Position numbers and translations under genes: made by a program. From contig NC_041019.1 of assembly GCF_004193775.1 (NCBI RefSeq), positions 49,389,928 to 49,453,927 on the forward strand: a stretch of DNA of 64,000 bases, written 5' to 3'. The notes beneath the pieces are model-generated. The model saw nothing but the letters and a program-made list of their open reading frames with translations. It was not told the DNA's origin and did no database searches. Positions 12,281 through 24,598 of the stretch are shown piece after piece. The DNA is from Glycine soja (Eukaryota; Streptophyta; Magnoliopsida; Fabales; Fabaceae). Each line of letters opens with the position of its first letter. Within the stretch, counting starts at the first letter, position 1.

Positions 12281-13647
12281 TAGATTTTGTAATGTTGAAG
12301 GTTTGTTCTTAAGTCCTCAGCTGACCATGTTAGATCAGTCAAATATGTTTGCATTTGGAGCCTGAATTCACACGTATTGTTAGATTCATGTTGAATGCAT
12401 ATCACGTAAGTTATTTGAGCTCTTCTACACTAAAACTAGCATAAAAATGATTTTATGACTCAATTTCCACTGATTGTTCTCAGTGTCTACGTTTGAGTAC
12501 CGTGTTGACGGGTTTCCCCTGATGGCGCATGGTTGCAGCTTAACCGTGTATAGGATGGTTACTGGTTAGCTTAACTCTTGAGTCTTGATTGTAAAACATA
12601 AGGGCAAAAGGGTATCTGCTAGTTGCAGTTGTTTTTAAGAGATTAAGTTGTTTTGAGGGCTTGCCTTGACTTCTTGACAGAAACACATTTTGTTTTGGCA
12701 AGCACAGAAACACATTCTTACCACACCATAGTCTAAGATGGACTGACCCTGTTCATTTGTTTTCCATATTCAGAAAGCATTTATTTTGTTGTGATTTTTA
12801 CTCTTTTCAACATAGGTATCCTATTTGGTACATATTAGAAGTAGTAGTTCACCCAAATCAAGCTTCTAATGTCCGTGATCCACCAAAGCTTTAACCAATT
12901 CATCTTGATGAAAGAACTAGAAGATCATCGAGGCTTGAGGTCAAGAATAGTTTCTGCTATCTTTCTGGTTAACAAACAATTCTGACACCTAATGGATTGA
13001 AATTGGCTGACGTTAATTGTACAGCATGTTTACAATTGATTCGTCGTGTAATAATGGACCACAGATTACAGAAGTCATTATCAAAGACCAAAGTGAGCCA
13101 GTTTTAAAACAGCATCATTATACCCCCACAAGTGTGCTTGTTCTATTCCTCAGTAAAAGTATGTATTCATTTCCATGTTTTTGCACGACATACAATCAAA
13201 AAATTGAAATCCATATGCTTCCCATTTTAATTCATTTGATCAAAAAACAAATAACTAAAACAAAGTGGTGGCTTAGTGTTGACAAGGTTGTTTGAAGTAC
13301 AAGCAAGCAAACAGTTGGCATGCTGCATTTTTAATTACAAGTACCATTGACAAACATAAATAGTAAGCCTCGTTTAAAATAAATCTGAATGACAAATACA
13401 TGACTCGGAAAAAGAAAAATTGGTAATTGAGAAAGGAAGCCCAAGGAAAATGTAAATTTAAGACAAAATAAATTTAAGACAAAAGAAAGGGACAATTTCA
13501 GGGAGTGCTGGATGTTAATGATATCAATCCTTTTGCAAATTCCCCAAACCCCATTTTCTACAATTGTGTAAGAATGTGGGGTATTTGGACAGCTGCACTT
13601 GCAACTGATTCTTCTCTATTTGCAATTCTGCCGTAAAAGAAAAGCAT
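12281..13647. other. Intergenic region, no gene seen
   Basis: The left part may be former 3' flank of the kinase copy, and the right part should hold the 3' untranslated region of the KAS III gene. A 92-residue plus-strand frame at 13017-13295 shows no recognisable motif. Confidence 0.5.
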
Positions 13648-16600
13648 TCAGCCCCAACGAATAATTGCTGAACCCCAAGTAAGACCGGCACCGAAGCCGG
13701 CCGTTGCAATAGTTTGGCCTGCCTTAACCTTACCACTTCGAACCGCTTCATCTAAAGCCAAGGGAATGGAAGCTGCACTTGTGTTACCATAATTAGCTAA
13801 GTTTGATATCACCCGTTCTGAGGGGAGTTCTAACCGAGTGGCAACTGCATCAATAATCCTCTGGTTTGCCTGCACTTATTATGAAGGCACCCTAAGTGTA
13901 TGTAAAATCACCTTTCGACAAGATAGTATCAATTATGCCGTGCAATTCCCAAGTTAACCAAAATGATATTCTGTTTTCAATATAACACGCTTGTAACATC
14001 ACCTTTCTACAAGCTAATGAATTGTTTTCAATATAAATGATATTTCACATTCTTTTTACTAGAAAACAAACGTACAAAAGAACTTGATACCAGCAAGTTT
14101 CGCAAGTAAAGGATAAAAACAAAGCAACAGGCACCATCTGTCCACCTAGGCTGCCAAAATAAAAATTAAAAATGCATAGCAAATCCACTTTGTCCACCCA
14201 TTTGATTCAATCATAGCAAGTTGCACTAGTGATTCAATCAATAGATTTTTCCTATCCCGTAAGTTATCATCACATTGGTTATAAGCAACAATAATGCTGT
14301 GAAGAGTTAGTATGGGCAACAGATGAAGGAATTGGTTCATTCATCAGAAATACTCCCAACATAAATTTTCAACAATTATATTGGTAAAACGCTTAAATTT
14401 TATTTTCTAGATCATTTCAGCGTACCTGATGGAGAAGTAGCCAATCAATGCTAGATGCAGGGAGACCAGCCTTTTCAAGGGCAGATTCAATTGACTGTGG
14501 TACACATCGTACAGCAAAGCGAAAGACTTCTTTGCCGTTCATTTGAATGCATGAATATGAGGACTGCTTGGGAGGAAAGCCAAACACAGAACCATTTGAA
14601 TCCAATGCATTATTTGACTCATTTTCTTTAATGGAAGCATTCAAGTGCCTACATGAAGTAAGAGTTGGTTCTTAATTACATAGTTTATAGGAGGAAGAGA
14701 ACAACTATTTTAAGTGATAAGAGAAGCACAAACCTTTGACCACTGCCATCACTATGCAAATCAAAACCAAATAAACCATCTTCTTCACTGTTGCAGGCCT
14801 GCAATGTAATGTTACCAGAGCCAAGGCATGAATTTATATCCCTTAACTATAAATGACTTCTCCTTGTTGAATAAAAAATCACGAGTTCATTGCCATTCTT
14901 AAGCAACAATAAAATCTAGAGAAAACCTAGGGACAGCAGACTTCATCTCAGAATATATGTATAATATTTGCAACTTTGAACTGTAATTTGAAGGATGAGG
15001 ACAACAGTTTGCAAATCTTCATCATCTTAAATTTTAAAAAGATTCTCAAAACCTTGCTTTCATGTTAAACAAATATAAGACAAACATAACCAACAAAACT
15101 AATTGTAATAGCCAAAAAACAAGATCCAAATTGCTAGCTGACATTTGCTACAAACATTGGACAATGCCAGGAAGATATACAATTACCTGTACTAGTACAG
15201 CACCAGCAGCATCCCCAAAAAGAATACAGGTCCCTCTGTCTGTCCAATCAACATATCGTGAGAGAGCATCCGCCCCAATAACTAGAACATTATTAAATCC
15301 ACCTCCTGCATTCACACAATAAAGGGCAATGATTTTCCCCATATTTAGGAACTATCAAGCTGACAAAAATAACCAATTCATACCCCTAATGTGACAAGCA
15401 GCTGATATTAAACCCAACACAAATCCACTACATGCAGCTGTAATGTCATAAGACAATGGATTTGCTTTGCAGCCAAGTTGTTTTTGAATCTGCATGTTGT
15501 AATGACAATAAATTATAGGAGAGGTTCCAGAAATGAAAAGAAGACGCTCAATCTTGGAGAGATATGAATACAATAATAAGCTATAATCATTTGCAAGAGG
15601 GAGTTTGCAACATCGTAATTGTTCAAATACACCACTAATCCCTTAGTATGTGCTGATAATTTTATTTTTATTTTTTTTAAAAAAAGATTGCTAGACAAAG
15701 GTTAAAGACAACAGCAGAATGTAAAGAATTATTCTCAACAAGATACATCCTGAGCCCATACCTGTGGAGCACTACCAAAAAGATCCTCTGGCGTAGATGT
15801 GCACATCAATATTAGGTCAAGATCATCAGGGTCTACCTTTGCCATCTCAAGAGCTTTCCTAGCTGCCTCTACTGCTAAACCTGTCAAGTTATCTTTGCCT
15901 GCAAGCACAACAGCAAGCAATAGAAGGCAGACACGTCACTATACTACAAAACTTCCAAAACAATACCAAATATGTTTAGGCAGGATTATCTCATAAAAAC
16001 AAGAACGGGGTTTATACAGCAGGCAATGCAACATAAATGAAAGCTTCACCCTCTTGAGATGCTCAATTTCGACTTGCCAAATTATCATAAAGAGGCTAAG
16101 CTGAGAGCAGGCAGTGTACAAAGATGGAAACTGAGAGTTAGGGGTAGTTATGACAGTTATGTGTAGAAAATAGCTGTTTTAGAAATCAGTTCTGTATTGG
16201 AAACTCAGATAGCTGCTTTAGAAAACAGTTCCGTATTAGAAATTGCCAAGTGGTAGTTATGTGTAGAAAATAACTGCCAGTGGTTACGTATTAGGATTTA
16301 GGAGAATGTACTGATAGTATGTTGTGTTATTAGAAGTGTGAAGTTATTTGTGATTTGTGGACAGAGAAAACTCTCTGCAGGAGACATCTGTTTCTGGGAC
16401 AACAAGTGTATTATTGTATTTGTGTAATAGGAGACTTTTGTCTCTAGGACAGCAAGGGTATTGCTGTATTGTGTGTGATTTCAGTGTTCAATATTTATAT
16501 TTTATAACTTTTAACAATTGGTATTCTATCATACTTACTAACTAACTAAAGTACCCTGATGCCAGCGGTTCCTCGCTTCGCGAATGTATGGGGGAGGGTA

Positions 16601-17371
16601 ACTGCACGCAGCCCTCCTCTTGCATATGGGAAGAGGCTGTTTCCGGATTCAAGCCCGTGACTAACTGGCTACCAAGGCAAAACATAACCGTTGCACCAGG
16701 GCTTGCCCTCTAAGAGCAGGCAGTGTAATCTAATCAAATTCTAACCAGTGTACCTAATACCTATCTGTTTAATAGCACTACACTAGCATGAAGGATGGGA
16801 CTAATCACTGATTCCATTGCCAAAGACTAACCTGAAAGAACACGCCGTCTACGAATCCCGGTGCGAACAGATATCCATTCATCATTAGTATCAACCATTT
16901 TCGAAAGATCGTCATTAGAAATCTGAAGAGCTGGCACAGCAGAGCCACATCCAACTAACTTGCACCCTTTGCTGACAAGCCTGCACACTTCAATTACACG
17001 AATGATAGGAAACACAAACAGATTATTCTGATCCCAAATAACAGTAATCAACAGAGGCAAAGGCTAGGCCATGCGAGACATATCTACATAACTTCATAAC
17101 CTAGAAATAATGCTAGAGATGGCAAACGAAACTGAGTTGGGTGTGATTCAAAATCAAAACTTTAAGAGAAACAGATCAAGCAGAGGAGAAAAAGCGACCT
17201 GGGTATTGGAGATTGGGAAGAAGGGGAAACGGTGGAAGCATGTTTTTCAGCTCCTTCGATGTTTCCAACGCAAACGACTTTGGCGGAGAATCCAATGGCA
17301 GTGGTGAGAGGCTTAACCCTCACTTTGAAGTGGGGAACCGAAGGGCTGAAGAACCCAGATGCATTCGCCAT
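13648..17371 (-). CDS. KAS III: 3-ketoacyl-ACP synthase III, plastid, eight exons
   Basis: KAS III condenses acetyl-CoA with malonyl-ACP, the first step of plastid type II fatty acid synthesis. Eight minus-strand exons with GT-AG junctions join in phase: 17199-17371, 16832-16980, 15762-15898, 15384-15489, 15187-15305, 14734-14798, 14426-14648 and 13648-13869. They give 397 residues, the usual plant length. The first ~58 residues are Ser-rich and poor in acidic residues, like a chloroplast transit peptide. All three catalytic residues are present: Cys in ITAACSGF (exon 4), His in LLLHQ at the end of exon 7 continuing into ANQRI, and Asn in NYGNTSAAS (exon 8). The C-terminus [16 protein letters not shown] is typical of FabH. 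The gene looks intact. Its second intron has been enlarged by transposon insertions. Confidence 0.95.
16132..16516 (+). mobile_element. Copia-type LTR in KAS III intron 2
   Basis: The block starts TGAGAGTTAG and ends TTTTAACA. It is followed immediately by ATTGGTATTCTATCA, which resembles a damaged initiator tRNA-Met primer site (TTGGTATCAGAGC). It contains a 'cagaga...ctctctgcaggagac' zone and short repeats ('gtgtagaaaata' twice). The rest of the element is absent. It lies antisense to the host gene. Confidence 0.5.
16550..16710 (-). mobile_element. tRNA-derived SINE in KAS III intron 2
   Basis: On the minus strand the element begins near GGGCAAGCCCTGGTGCAACGG (position 16708 downward), which contains an RNA polymerase III A-box-like segment. 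It continues to GGCTTGAATCC, a diverged B box, then GGAAACAGCCTCTT and a GC-rich body ending at 'gggtac' near 16553. This order is typical of plant tRNA-related SINEs. It lies in the same orientation as the host gene. Confidence 0.75.
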
Positions 17372-19911
17372 TTACAAGAAGAAGAAGAACAACAACAACA
17401 AAGTATATATGCAACAAGGGAATATATAAATGTGTTCTGGAGGTTATGTTTTTGTAGTATAATAATATGTATTAAATGGTGGAGAAGAACGAAGAAATGA
17501 ATGCATCGCAGAGAGAGAGAAGCGAGGCCAACAATGATCTTCGGCAGTGAGCGATTATGGATTGGATTTGAGGAAACTCCAATGTTGTTTATGCTTTTTT
17601 TGACGGAAAATTCAAGGTTATTATTCTCGTGTTGTCTGCCAATTTTATTACAACAATTTCTATAAATTGTATCTTTGTTGCCTATAATAATATTAATTAA
17701 TTAAGGGATTTATTAACATACACATCTTTTTTTTTAGTATGACTGTAACATTTGTTAATATATTATTTTTTTAGTATAAGTGTATTAGTAAGTTATATCA
17801 TTATATATTTTAAGATATTATTTAATTATAACTTATTAACAGATTCATATTAAAAAAACAAAAATACGTATTTTAGTAAAACTCGTTAATTAATATTAAT
17901 AATAGTAAAGTTATAAGTGTATTGTAAAAAATTAGACCTATTTAAGTGAGTTTCTCTATATCTATAAGCACTTATAAGAGAATAAAATAAAGAAAAAAAA
18001 TAAAATGAGTTTTTTTAAAGATAAAATTAGTTCTTCATTAGTTAATCATTAACTAATTTACAAATATTTTCTCATATTTTAAAGAAATTATAGGAGAAAG
18101 CTTCTATAAATTAACTAATAGAAAGCATGTTTTAGCTTATGAAAAGATTCAACAAATATAGGGAACAAAATGATTGAGAAAAAAAATAATTATATTGGGA
18201 TCTTTTAAAGAAAGCCTATAACTCATTTTAACTTGTAAAAATTTCAACAAATTGTTGGTCCAATTAACTATGTTTGGATCTCGTAAATAAAACCTCGAAC
18301 CAAGCTTTGAATAGGAGAAAAAATAATTGAGAGAGAAAAGTAAGTAAACCTATAAACATTTTGTACTAATAACATAATGATCATCTGTTCTTAAAAAAAC
18401 ATAATGATCTAAAAAATTATGAAAGATAATTAAATGGAACAAAGAAAAAAATGTTTATCAAACATTAATTTTGGATAAGAAGAGTCTTTTTTTTTATTTC
18501 AAAGAATATTTTAAAAAAATATATTAAGATTAAATAAATAAGTGACGAAGAGAACACTGTTTTTTTTTAAAAAAAAAATTGATGAAAAGAACACTCGTAT
18601 TCACAAATCCTAAAGAAGTTGACAGGTGAGACAGTTGAGGTTTGACAATGGGGTGAGCCAACTAAATTCACAACTAATTAATTTTTTTTAAAGGACAACT
18701 AATTAATTATAAAGAAAATTAAATATACCGAATTATTGGAGACTGACACGATTAATTAATTATGAAAATGAAACAGAACAAATAGTTGGTGAGTGTTAGG
18801 ATCTATGGAAAAGCCAAGAGCATTTCAAGTTATTTAACTGCAGAAACTCCTCCTATTGGTACTTCAGTTAAGAGTGTTAGTGAAGTAGATTTAATGTTAA
18901 GGCTTCCTGAAGTTGAGTGTCAATATTGCCGGTGGAAGTAAAACAAGGAGTGTATAATAATGTCAGCTTTGGATAGGGTCATTGGAATGGTAAGTTTTTT
19001 CCATATGATGATGAGCTTTCTAGCATTCATTATAGATTTATAGTTGTGTCTTGTTGTTGCTTTTATGTTTGGAATTTAAAAAAAATGACTTTTATGTATA
19101 ATGATTAAAATATATCACTCCTATAAATTTAGTATTACTAGTATGATAATCCCTGTAATAATTCATGTCATACGGGGATGTTAATTTATAAAATATATCT
19201 TTTTATATTATTGTATTTTTAATTAATTATTATCATTATTTAAATGTAATTATTTTGATGAAATATAATTAATAAAAGGTTAATTACATCAATAAAAATG
19301 TTCAGCAAATTTAATAATACATTACATAAAAATCTAAAAAAATATATCATGTGTCTCTCATCTTATTATACGCATAGTACATTTTCACATTAAATCAAAC
19401 AAATCAACATTAATCTTTCTTAATTTATTATTCAAATAAATTGTTATAGATATCATCATCATATTGATATTTAATTATAAAACTCGCATGTTTTAAACAG
19501 TTACACATTCAAATTCATATTATCAAAACAATACTAATGTTGTTCCATTAAAAAAAACACTCGTTCTGTTAAACTGACATTCGACGCAAAAGTATCTAAA
19601 CATCGAAAGCCTTACCAAGCTCTGTTTTGAGTAAAATTAACTTCACAAAAGTCAAGTTGGTTCGATTTCAAATTTGCAAATTCTTTTTCTAGTAAGGGAA
19701 TTACAGCAGGCTAAAACTCTTGACTCTTTAGGGAACATAATAGCTAATTTAGCACTACAGACTAACACAATCCAAGGTTACTTAAAAAACCTTATTAAGA
19801 AAAATGGAGGAAAGACTAAGTTTAACTAAGCAATCTACCTCAAAAGCCTTATCTATACTTATTTAACGGAGAATAACTTCCAAGGCACATTTCACTTTAG
19901 AGAGAGAAGTG
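17372..19911. other. Intergenic region upstream of KAS III
   Basis: The right end of the KAS III gene faces a GA-rich leader near 17500-17530. Beyond it is AT-rich DNA. At about 18787-18948 a plus-strand frame reads VRIYGKAKSISSYLTAE and continues to a stop, followed by an ATG and a GGTAAGTTT donor-like site at 18990. This may be an exon remnant of an unidentified gene. Confidence 0.4.
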
Positions 19912-20295
19912 TCATGTCCTTTTTGCCCTTACTATGTTGACTTTGTTTTGGTTTTTTAAGGGACCACTAGCAGCAACATCTGTTGTACTATAGCCAGAGT
20001 AAGGAAAGTGTGTGCTAATTGCAACTTCTGGTGTTAGTGAAATTTGAATTTGAAAAAGGGCACAAACAACCTCCAACCCACTCAATTTGATTTCCTCTTC
20101 CTCCCTTCTTCTCTGACTCTTTCTTCTCCTCCTTATTTCATCTTCATCGAGGATGATGCCCTTCAAAGCAATGTTTTCATCGATATTGTTTGTTCCTTTT
20201 GATTTGTATGATTTTTCTTCCTTCAAGCTTTGTTCTCCCATTGATTCCAGCATTGGTGGCTCCATTTGCCTTCCTCCGGGCATAGATTGCGGCAT
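19912..20295 (-). CDS. Unrecognised 127-residue frame
   Basis: I do not recognise this frame. It has a Met-rich start (MPQSMPGGRQMEPPM), a strongly charged middle with RRRRKSQRRREEEE, and an unremarkable C-terminus. It lies downstream of, and on the same strand as, the broken gag at 20620-21050, so it may be part of that retroelement or plain intergenic sequence. Nothing visible supports expression. Confidence 0.15.
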   Translation of the reverse strand: MPQSMPGGRQMEPPMLESMGEQSLKEEKSYKSKGTNNIDENIALKGIILDEDEIRRRRKSQRRREEEEIKLSGLEVVCALFQIQISLTPEVAISTHFPYSGYSTTDVAASGPLKNQNKVNIVRAKRT

Positions 20296-20619
20296 CGTCA
20301 GGCTTCAAAACTTCATCTTTTTCAGTCTCTTTTTTTTATTATGGTCACCAATACAAAATGCTAGGTTGCGGTGTTTTGACTCTGTTTTTTTTTTTTTTTA
20401 CCTCTATTCTTTTGTATAGTGATGACAAGGAGATTTACTAGGAGGAGAAAAGTCTAGATTTGGCAACATCATTGTCATGGATAACCTCCCTATCCTTCCA
20501 AGGGAGAAGTTCCAGAAGCAAGAAGGAGTGGTTCAGAAAATTTATAGTCAAATTGGTGTTATCATGGAGGATGGCCTCTAGTTGCCTGTTGATCTTGAAA
20601 TCAAAAGAAACCCTTAGTA

Positions 20620-21050
20620 TACGTGCTCTCTTTTGATCATTTCTTGCAACCTTTCCCAGGTTTCAGGTAGACTCTCTTGCTCCCTTTGCACAAAGTTTCT
20701 AATGTCCTTGATATACTAATTTGTCTTCATGGGAGAGAAACGCCTTCATAAGAAGACACTTGTGCACTGGTTCCATGTAGTGATGTTGTTCTCAGGTAAT
20801 AAGCACAACCAGTCTCATGCCTTTCCATTGAGAGAGAAAGGAAAAGCACAGAGTCTAGTGTACTCCATTGGTACACAGTTTCATCTCACCGTATTAGTCA
20901 ACTTGATGAACTTCCTCAAGTGTTGCGTAGGATCTTCATGGATAGTGCCATTGAATGGGTTGTTCTCGAGCATTTGTAGGAACCCATGCTTGAATTTAAA
21001 TGTGATTTTCTTAGATAGATCAGGAAGCTAGATGGTATTGGCTTCCCTAA
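20620..21050 (-). pseudogene. Retrotransposon gag N-terminal domain, Athila/Tat type, broken
   Basis: On the minus strand the translation shows the capsid-like order of plant Ty3-gypsy Gag. HGFLQMLENNPFNG is followed by EDPTQHLRKFIKL, then FPFSLNGKA, a DW motif and LPENNITTWNQC, and finally YIKDIRNFVQREQESLPETW. Several stop codons interrupt it. It follows the primer-binding site and LTR at 21357-22635 in the order expected for one minus-strand element. It is decayed and not functional. Confidence 0.75.
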
Positions 21051-21356
21051 AGGTGGGAGTGAGGTAGTCCATAAGTGTCTAAGTTGGATCAGTTGTGATT
21101 ACTCTTTCTCTGTCTCCACGAAGTTCAGCACAAAGTCTTTGGATTAGCATGTTAATCTCAAGTTCATACCGCAATGGTGATTTTTTGGAACTTGGTTTGC
21201 ACGCACTACAAAACAGAGGATAAGATCAAGTGCAACGGGAAATAAAAGAATAAAATAAAAATAAATAGTAGAAAATTAAGTAAATAATAAAAGAATTTCT
21301 ATAAACAAAATTGTTTGGTTTCACAAAATTAAACTAGTCGGAAATTTCGCAACTAG

Positions 21357-21374
21357 TCCCCAACAACGACGCCA
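21357..21374 (-). other. Primer-binding site of the minus-strand gypsy element
   Basis: On the minus strand this reads TGGCGTCGTTGTTGGGGA. The usual Athila/Tat primer site, complementary to tRNA-Asp, is TGGCGCCGTTGCCGGGGA, so 15 of 18 bases agree and the three differences are all C-to-T. It sits six bases inside the LTR end. Confidence 0.8.
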
Positions 21375-21380
21375 TAAACT

Positions 21381-22635
21381 TGATGTGTAAAATATGTAAG
21401 GCTCGCACAAAGGTAAGTGTATCCTACGCAATAGTAACAGTGGGCTCGAAAGTTCAAATATTGAACCCAAGGATCAATTGTATTCCCAATTAGTCAAGTT
21501 TATTAAAATAACAGTTGAGGTGATTAAGTGGAGGATTTTAATATTTTTATGATTTTGGTGATGATAAGAATGATTAGGGGTTATGACTCACTAGTAGCAT
21601 TTTCCCCCCAATCTCAGTCCTAATGAAATTCCTTCCTTAGTTAATTACGAAATCTCAAAATTAACCAAAGCCTATGATCAAGGTTAGAGGATATTCTTTG
21701 CCTTAAATCAATACTCCAATGATCATGAGTTTATCAATTTAAGTCAAAAGATATAATCAATTATAAGGATGATCAATTAAAGATTAACTAATCTATCAAA
21801 GATTACCCAAACAGTTTGATCATCCAATTTGGTATGAAACATTATGTACCTAGAACTACCATTAATATGCAGATGATCACTACTATGCAATTGATTAAGT
21901 AATAGAATGGTCGATTGTGAATAAACAATAATGATGTGGAAGAGAACTAATTAACATAAAATAATAAGGAATTTCATTAAGAACGTGGAGAAGGGTAAAA
22001 TTGGACGGTTACATCATAGCCCCCAGACTAGGGGGACTAGTCATTCATGATCAAAGGAAAACTAGTAATCTTATACAAAATAGACATAGACATACCGATA
22101 AGACAGGAACAATGATCATGATCCATCCTCACAGTATTGTCTGTGTTTCATAAATCTCAAAAGCCTTCAAGGTTCTCTCAAATTTGTAAAAATATAAAAG
22201 TGAACAAGAGATTTCAAATTACAAAGTCTACAGACCTATATATAGCTTCCTAAAGATATCAATCCAAAAAGATGTACTACGACCGTGGTAAATCCACCAC
22301 GATCGTGGTTAGAAGTGACACTGAAGCTATTATGGATTCACTATGACCATCATGATTGACCACGACCTTCATCATTGATGTTATTCTAGAGGGTTGTTTA
22401 TCATCTTGTTATGGTCATATGGCTTACCACGGTCGTGGTAAATGCACCATAACCGTGATCAAGTGCAAACTCTTCAAATCTTCATAAAATCATATAATTT
22501 CCAACTCTTTCACTCAATTGAGCGATTGTACTTTTGCAATACAAAACTAGCGTCCAAACATGAGTTCTACCAAGAAAATGCACACAAAATAGCACAAAAA
22601 CTTACACAAAATACCACTCAGAAAGTGGTTTATCA
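21381..22635 (-). mobile_element. 5' LTR of an Athila/Tat-type gypsy element
   Basis: Minus-strand termini are TGATAAACCACTTTC at 22635 and TACACATCA at 21381, a 1255-bp block with TG..CA ends followed directly by primer site and gag remains. Between about 22270 and 22460 it carries several near-palindromic copies of a CCACGACCGTGGT-like motif. No partner 3' LTR was found in the window. Confidence 0.75.
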
Positions 22636-22689
22636 ATGATCATAAGCTACCCATACCATGGCATTACTCAACATAGACTAATCCATATA

Positions 22690-24335
22690 TTCTATGGTGG
22701 AATGTCCTCACATAATAAGACAAGCTTGGATGTTAGTTGTGGGGAAACCTTATATTAAAGCCCCTTGTTGGTGCCATCAGAATAATTGAAGAGATGTGCT
22801 CTAACACCTATAACAACTCAGGGGATAGGAGGATTATGAAGAGGGATGCCAATCAGGTGGGGATAGATGAATCCTAAACTAAATTGGGAAAGCAGATGCA
22901 ACCTCTATCACTGAAGATTAAGACACTTGTGAGAGCTCAAGCTCAAGTCCCCATTACTATGCCTTCATTCCTAATGTGTGATAAATGTGGGATTGTGCAC
23001 AGGCCATGAGAATGCACTATTGATGATAAGCTAGTTGCAACCATGGATGAGATCAACTTTGTTGAGGGAGGAAATAATTCTTATAATTAGTACCCCAACA
23101 ATTATAATCAAGGACAAGGGTTTAGGCATAATCAGGGAATCTTTAGGTTTCAACCAATGTCAAATCAAAGGCTTAGACAAGAGAAGAGATAACCCACTCT
23201 TCAACAAACAATGCTTCAATATATGGCCTAGAACGATCAGAGACTGAAGCATATGGAGTCCCAATTTCTTAGTATACAATCTTTCTTGTCACAAAGGCAG
23301 TCATGCATCCTTCCCATAGACTGAATCCAATCTTTAGGAGTAAGTGAATGTTGTGAGTAGTAGGAGTGGATATCCTATGACAGAGTTAAAGAAGAATGAG
23401 GAAGTCACTCCACCATAGGAAAAAAAGGCTCTTACTGAAGAGGCAAACAAGGAAGGTAAGAAGGAAGTATTGACACCTCCTCAGATAAGTGTTCTCTTCC
23501 CTCAAAGATTGAAAGACAAGAGTGAGGATTGGTAGTTTTTTAGATATGTTGAGATGCTTAAAATGGTGCATATTAATATCCCCTTTGTTGAGGCAATTGC
23601 TCAAATGTCAAAGTACATCAAATATTTAAAAGATATTATTTCAAATAAAGGAAAGTTAGCAGACTTTGCTACAATTGGTCTCAATGAAGAATGCTCTGCT
23701 ATAGTTTTAAGTAAGTTGTCACCTAAGCTTAGTGATCCAGGGAGTTTTTGAGTCCCTTGTACTATTGGTAACTTACAAGTTGATAGAGCTTTTATGTGAT
23801 TTGATTCCTAGCATTAATTTGATGCCTTATTCTGTCTATAAGAAGTTGGGGTTACAAGAACCCCAACCCACTAACATTTCTCTTTTGCTGACAGACATGA
23901 ATGACCCTTACTTATCCGTAAGGAATAATTGAAAATTTGTTGGTTAAAGTTGGAAAATTCATTTTTCTAGTTGATTTTTTTTATTTTAGACATGGAGGAG
24001 GATGAAGAGATCCCAATTTTTTTGGGACGACCCTTCCTCTACACAGGAAGGGTTTTCATTGATCTTCGACAAAGGAAAATAATTTGGAGGTTGGGTGATG
24101 AGGAGAAAGTGTTTAAAGTGTTTGATCCAACAATTAATTCATCCTCCTCCCCTACATGCAATTTTGTGCAAGCAACAAACAAGATGAAGACTATTATGAC
24201 TAAGTTTCACCTAAGTGTGGGGAAGGAAGACTCTTCAAGGAAGGAAGTCATTCCAAAAGACCCTGGATGGAGTAAGAAAAAGGGAGATAGCATCATCATT
24301 CAAGCTTTTGGCTATGGAGTGGATGAATATACTAG
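22690..24335 (+). pseudogene. Gypsy gag C-terminus and aspartic protease remnant, plus strand
   Basis: Plus-strand translation gives the end of Gag and the protease region of an Athila/Tat-type polyprotein. Recognisable pieces are KQMQPLSLKIKTLV and MCDKCGIVHRP (a partial Cys-rich zinc knuckle), LFPQRLKDKSEDW, MVHINIPFVEAIAQMSKY, EECSAIVLSKLSPKLSDPG, SINLMPYSVYKKLGLQEPQP, and DMEEDEEIPIFLGRPFLYTG near 23990. Frameshifts and stops occur throughout, and the aspartate of the protease D-S/T-G motif is not readable before SINLMP. Reverse transcriptase and integrase are absent. It runs opposite to the adjoining LTR and gag, so it belongs to a different insertion or an inverted piece. Confidence 0.8.
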
Positions 24336-24598
24336 ATGATCAGTGCAAAATGGGAAAATCACCTTGTTCGAGGGTGGTTGATTTTTTTCCCTTTTTCATT
24401 CGCCTGGCTCAAGATGTTATACAAATGCCTCTTAGGACACAATCTAATTTATGTTACAATTTTTTCTTATTCCAATCTTTTACTTTTCTGATTCGTTTTA
24501 GTACATTATGTGTTTTCAGTACATTTTCCCTTTTCTTGCATTTTTCTTTTTTAATTTAGATGCATTAAGGACACTGCACTATATAAGTGTGGAGGAGG

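Larger units (their letters stand above)
16104..16727. repeat. 15-bp direct repeat bracketing the intron insertions
   Basis: AGAGCAGGCAGTGTA occurs at 16104-16118 and again at 16713-16727, immediately outside the LTR plus SINE block. It fits a target-site duplication made by SINE insertion through LINE-type integration, with the LTR element entering later. Confidence 0.6.

Noticed and set aside
15062..15322. Plus-strand frame over KAS III exon 5
   Set aside because: Antisense shadow of a well-supported exon.
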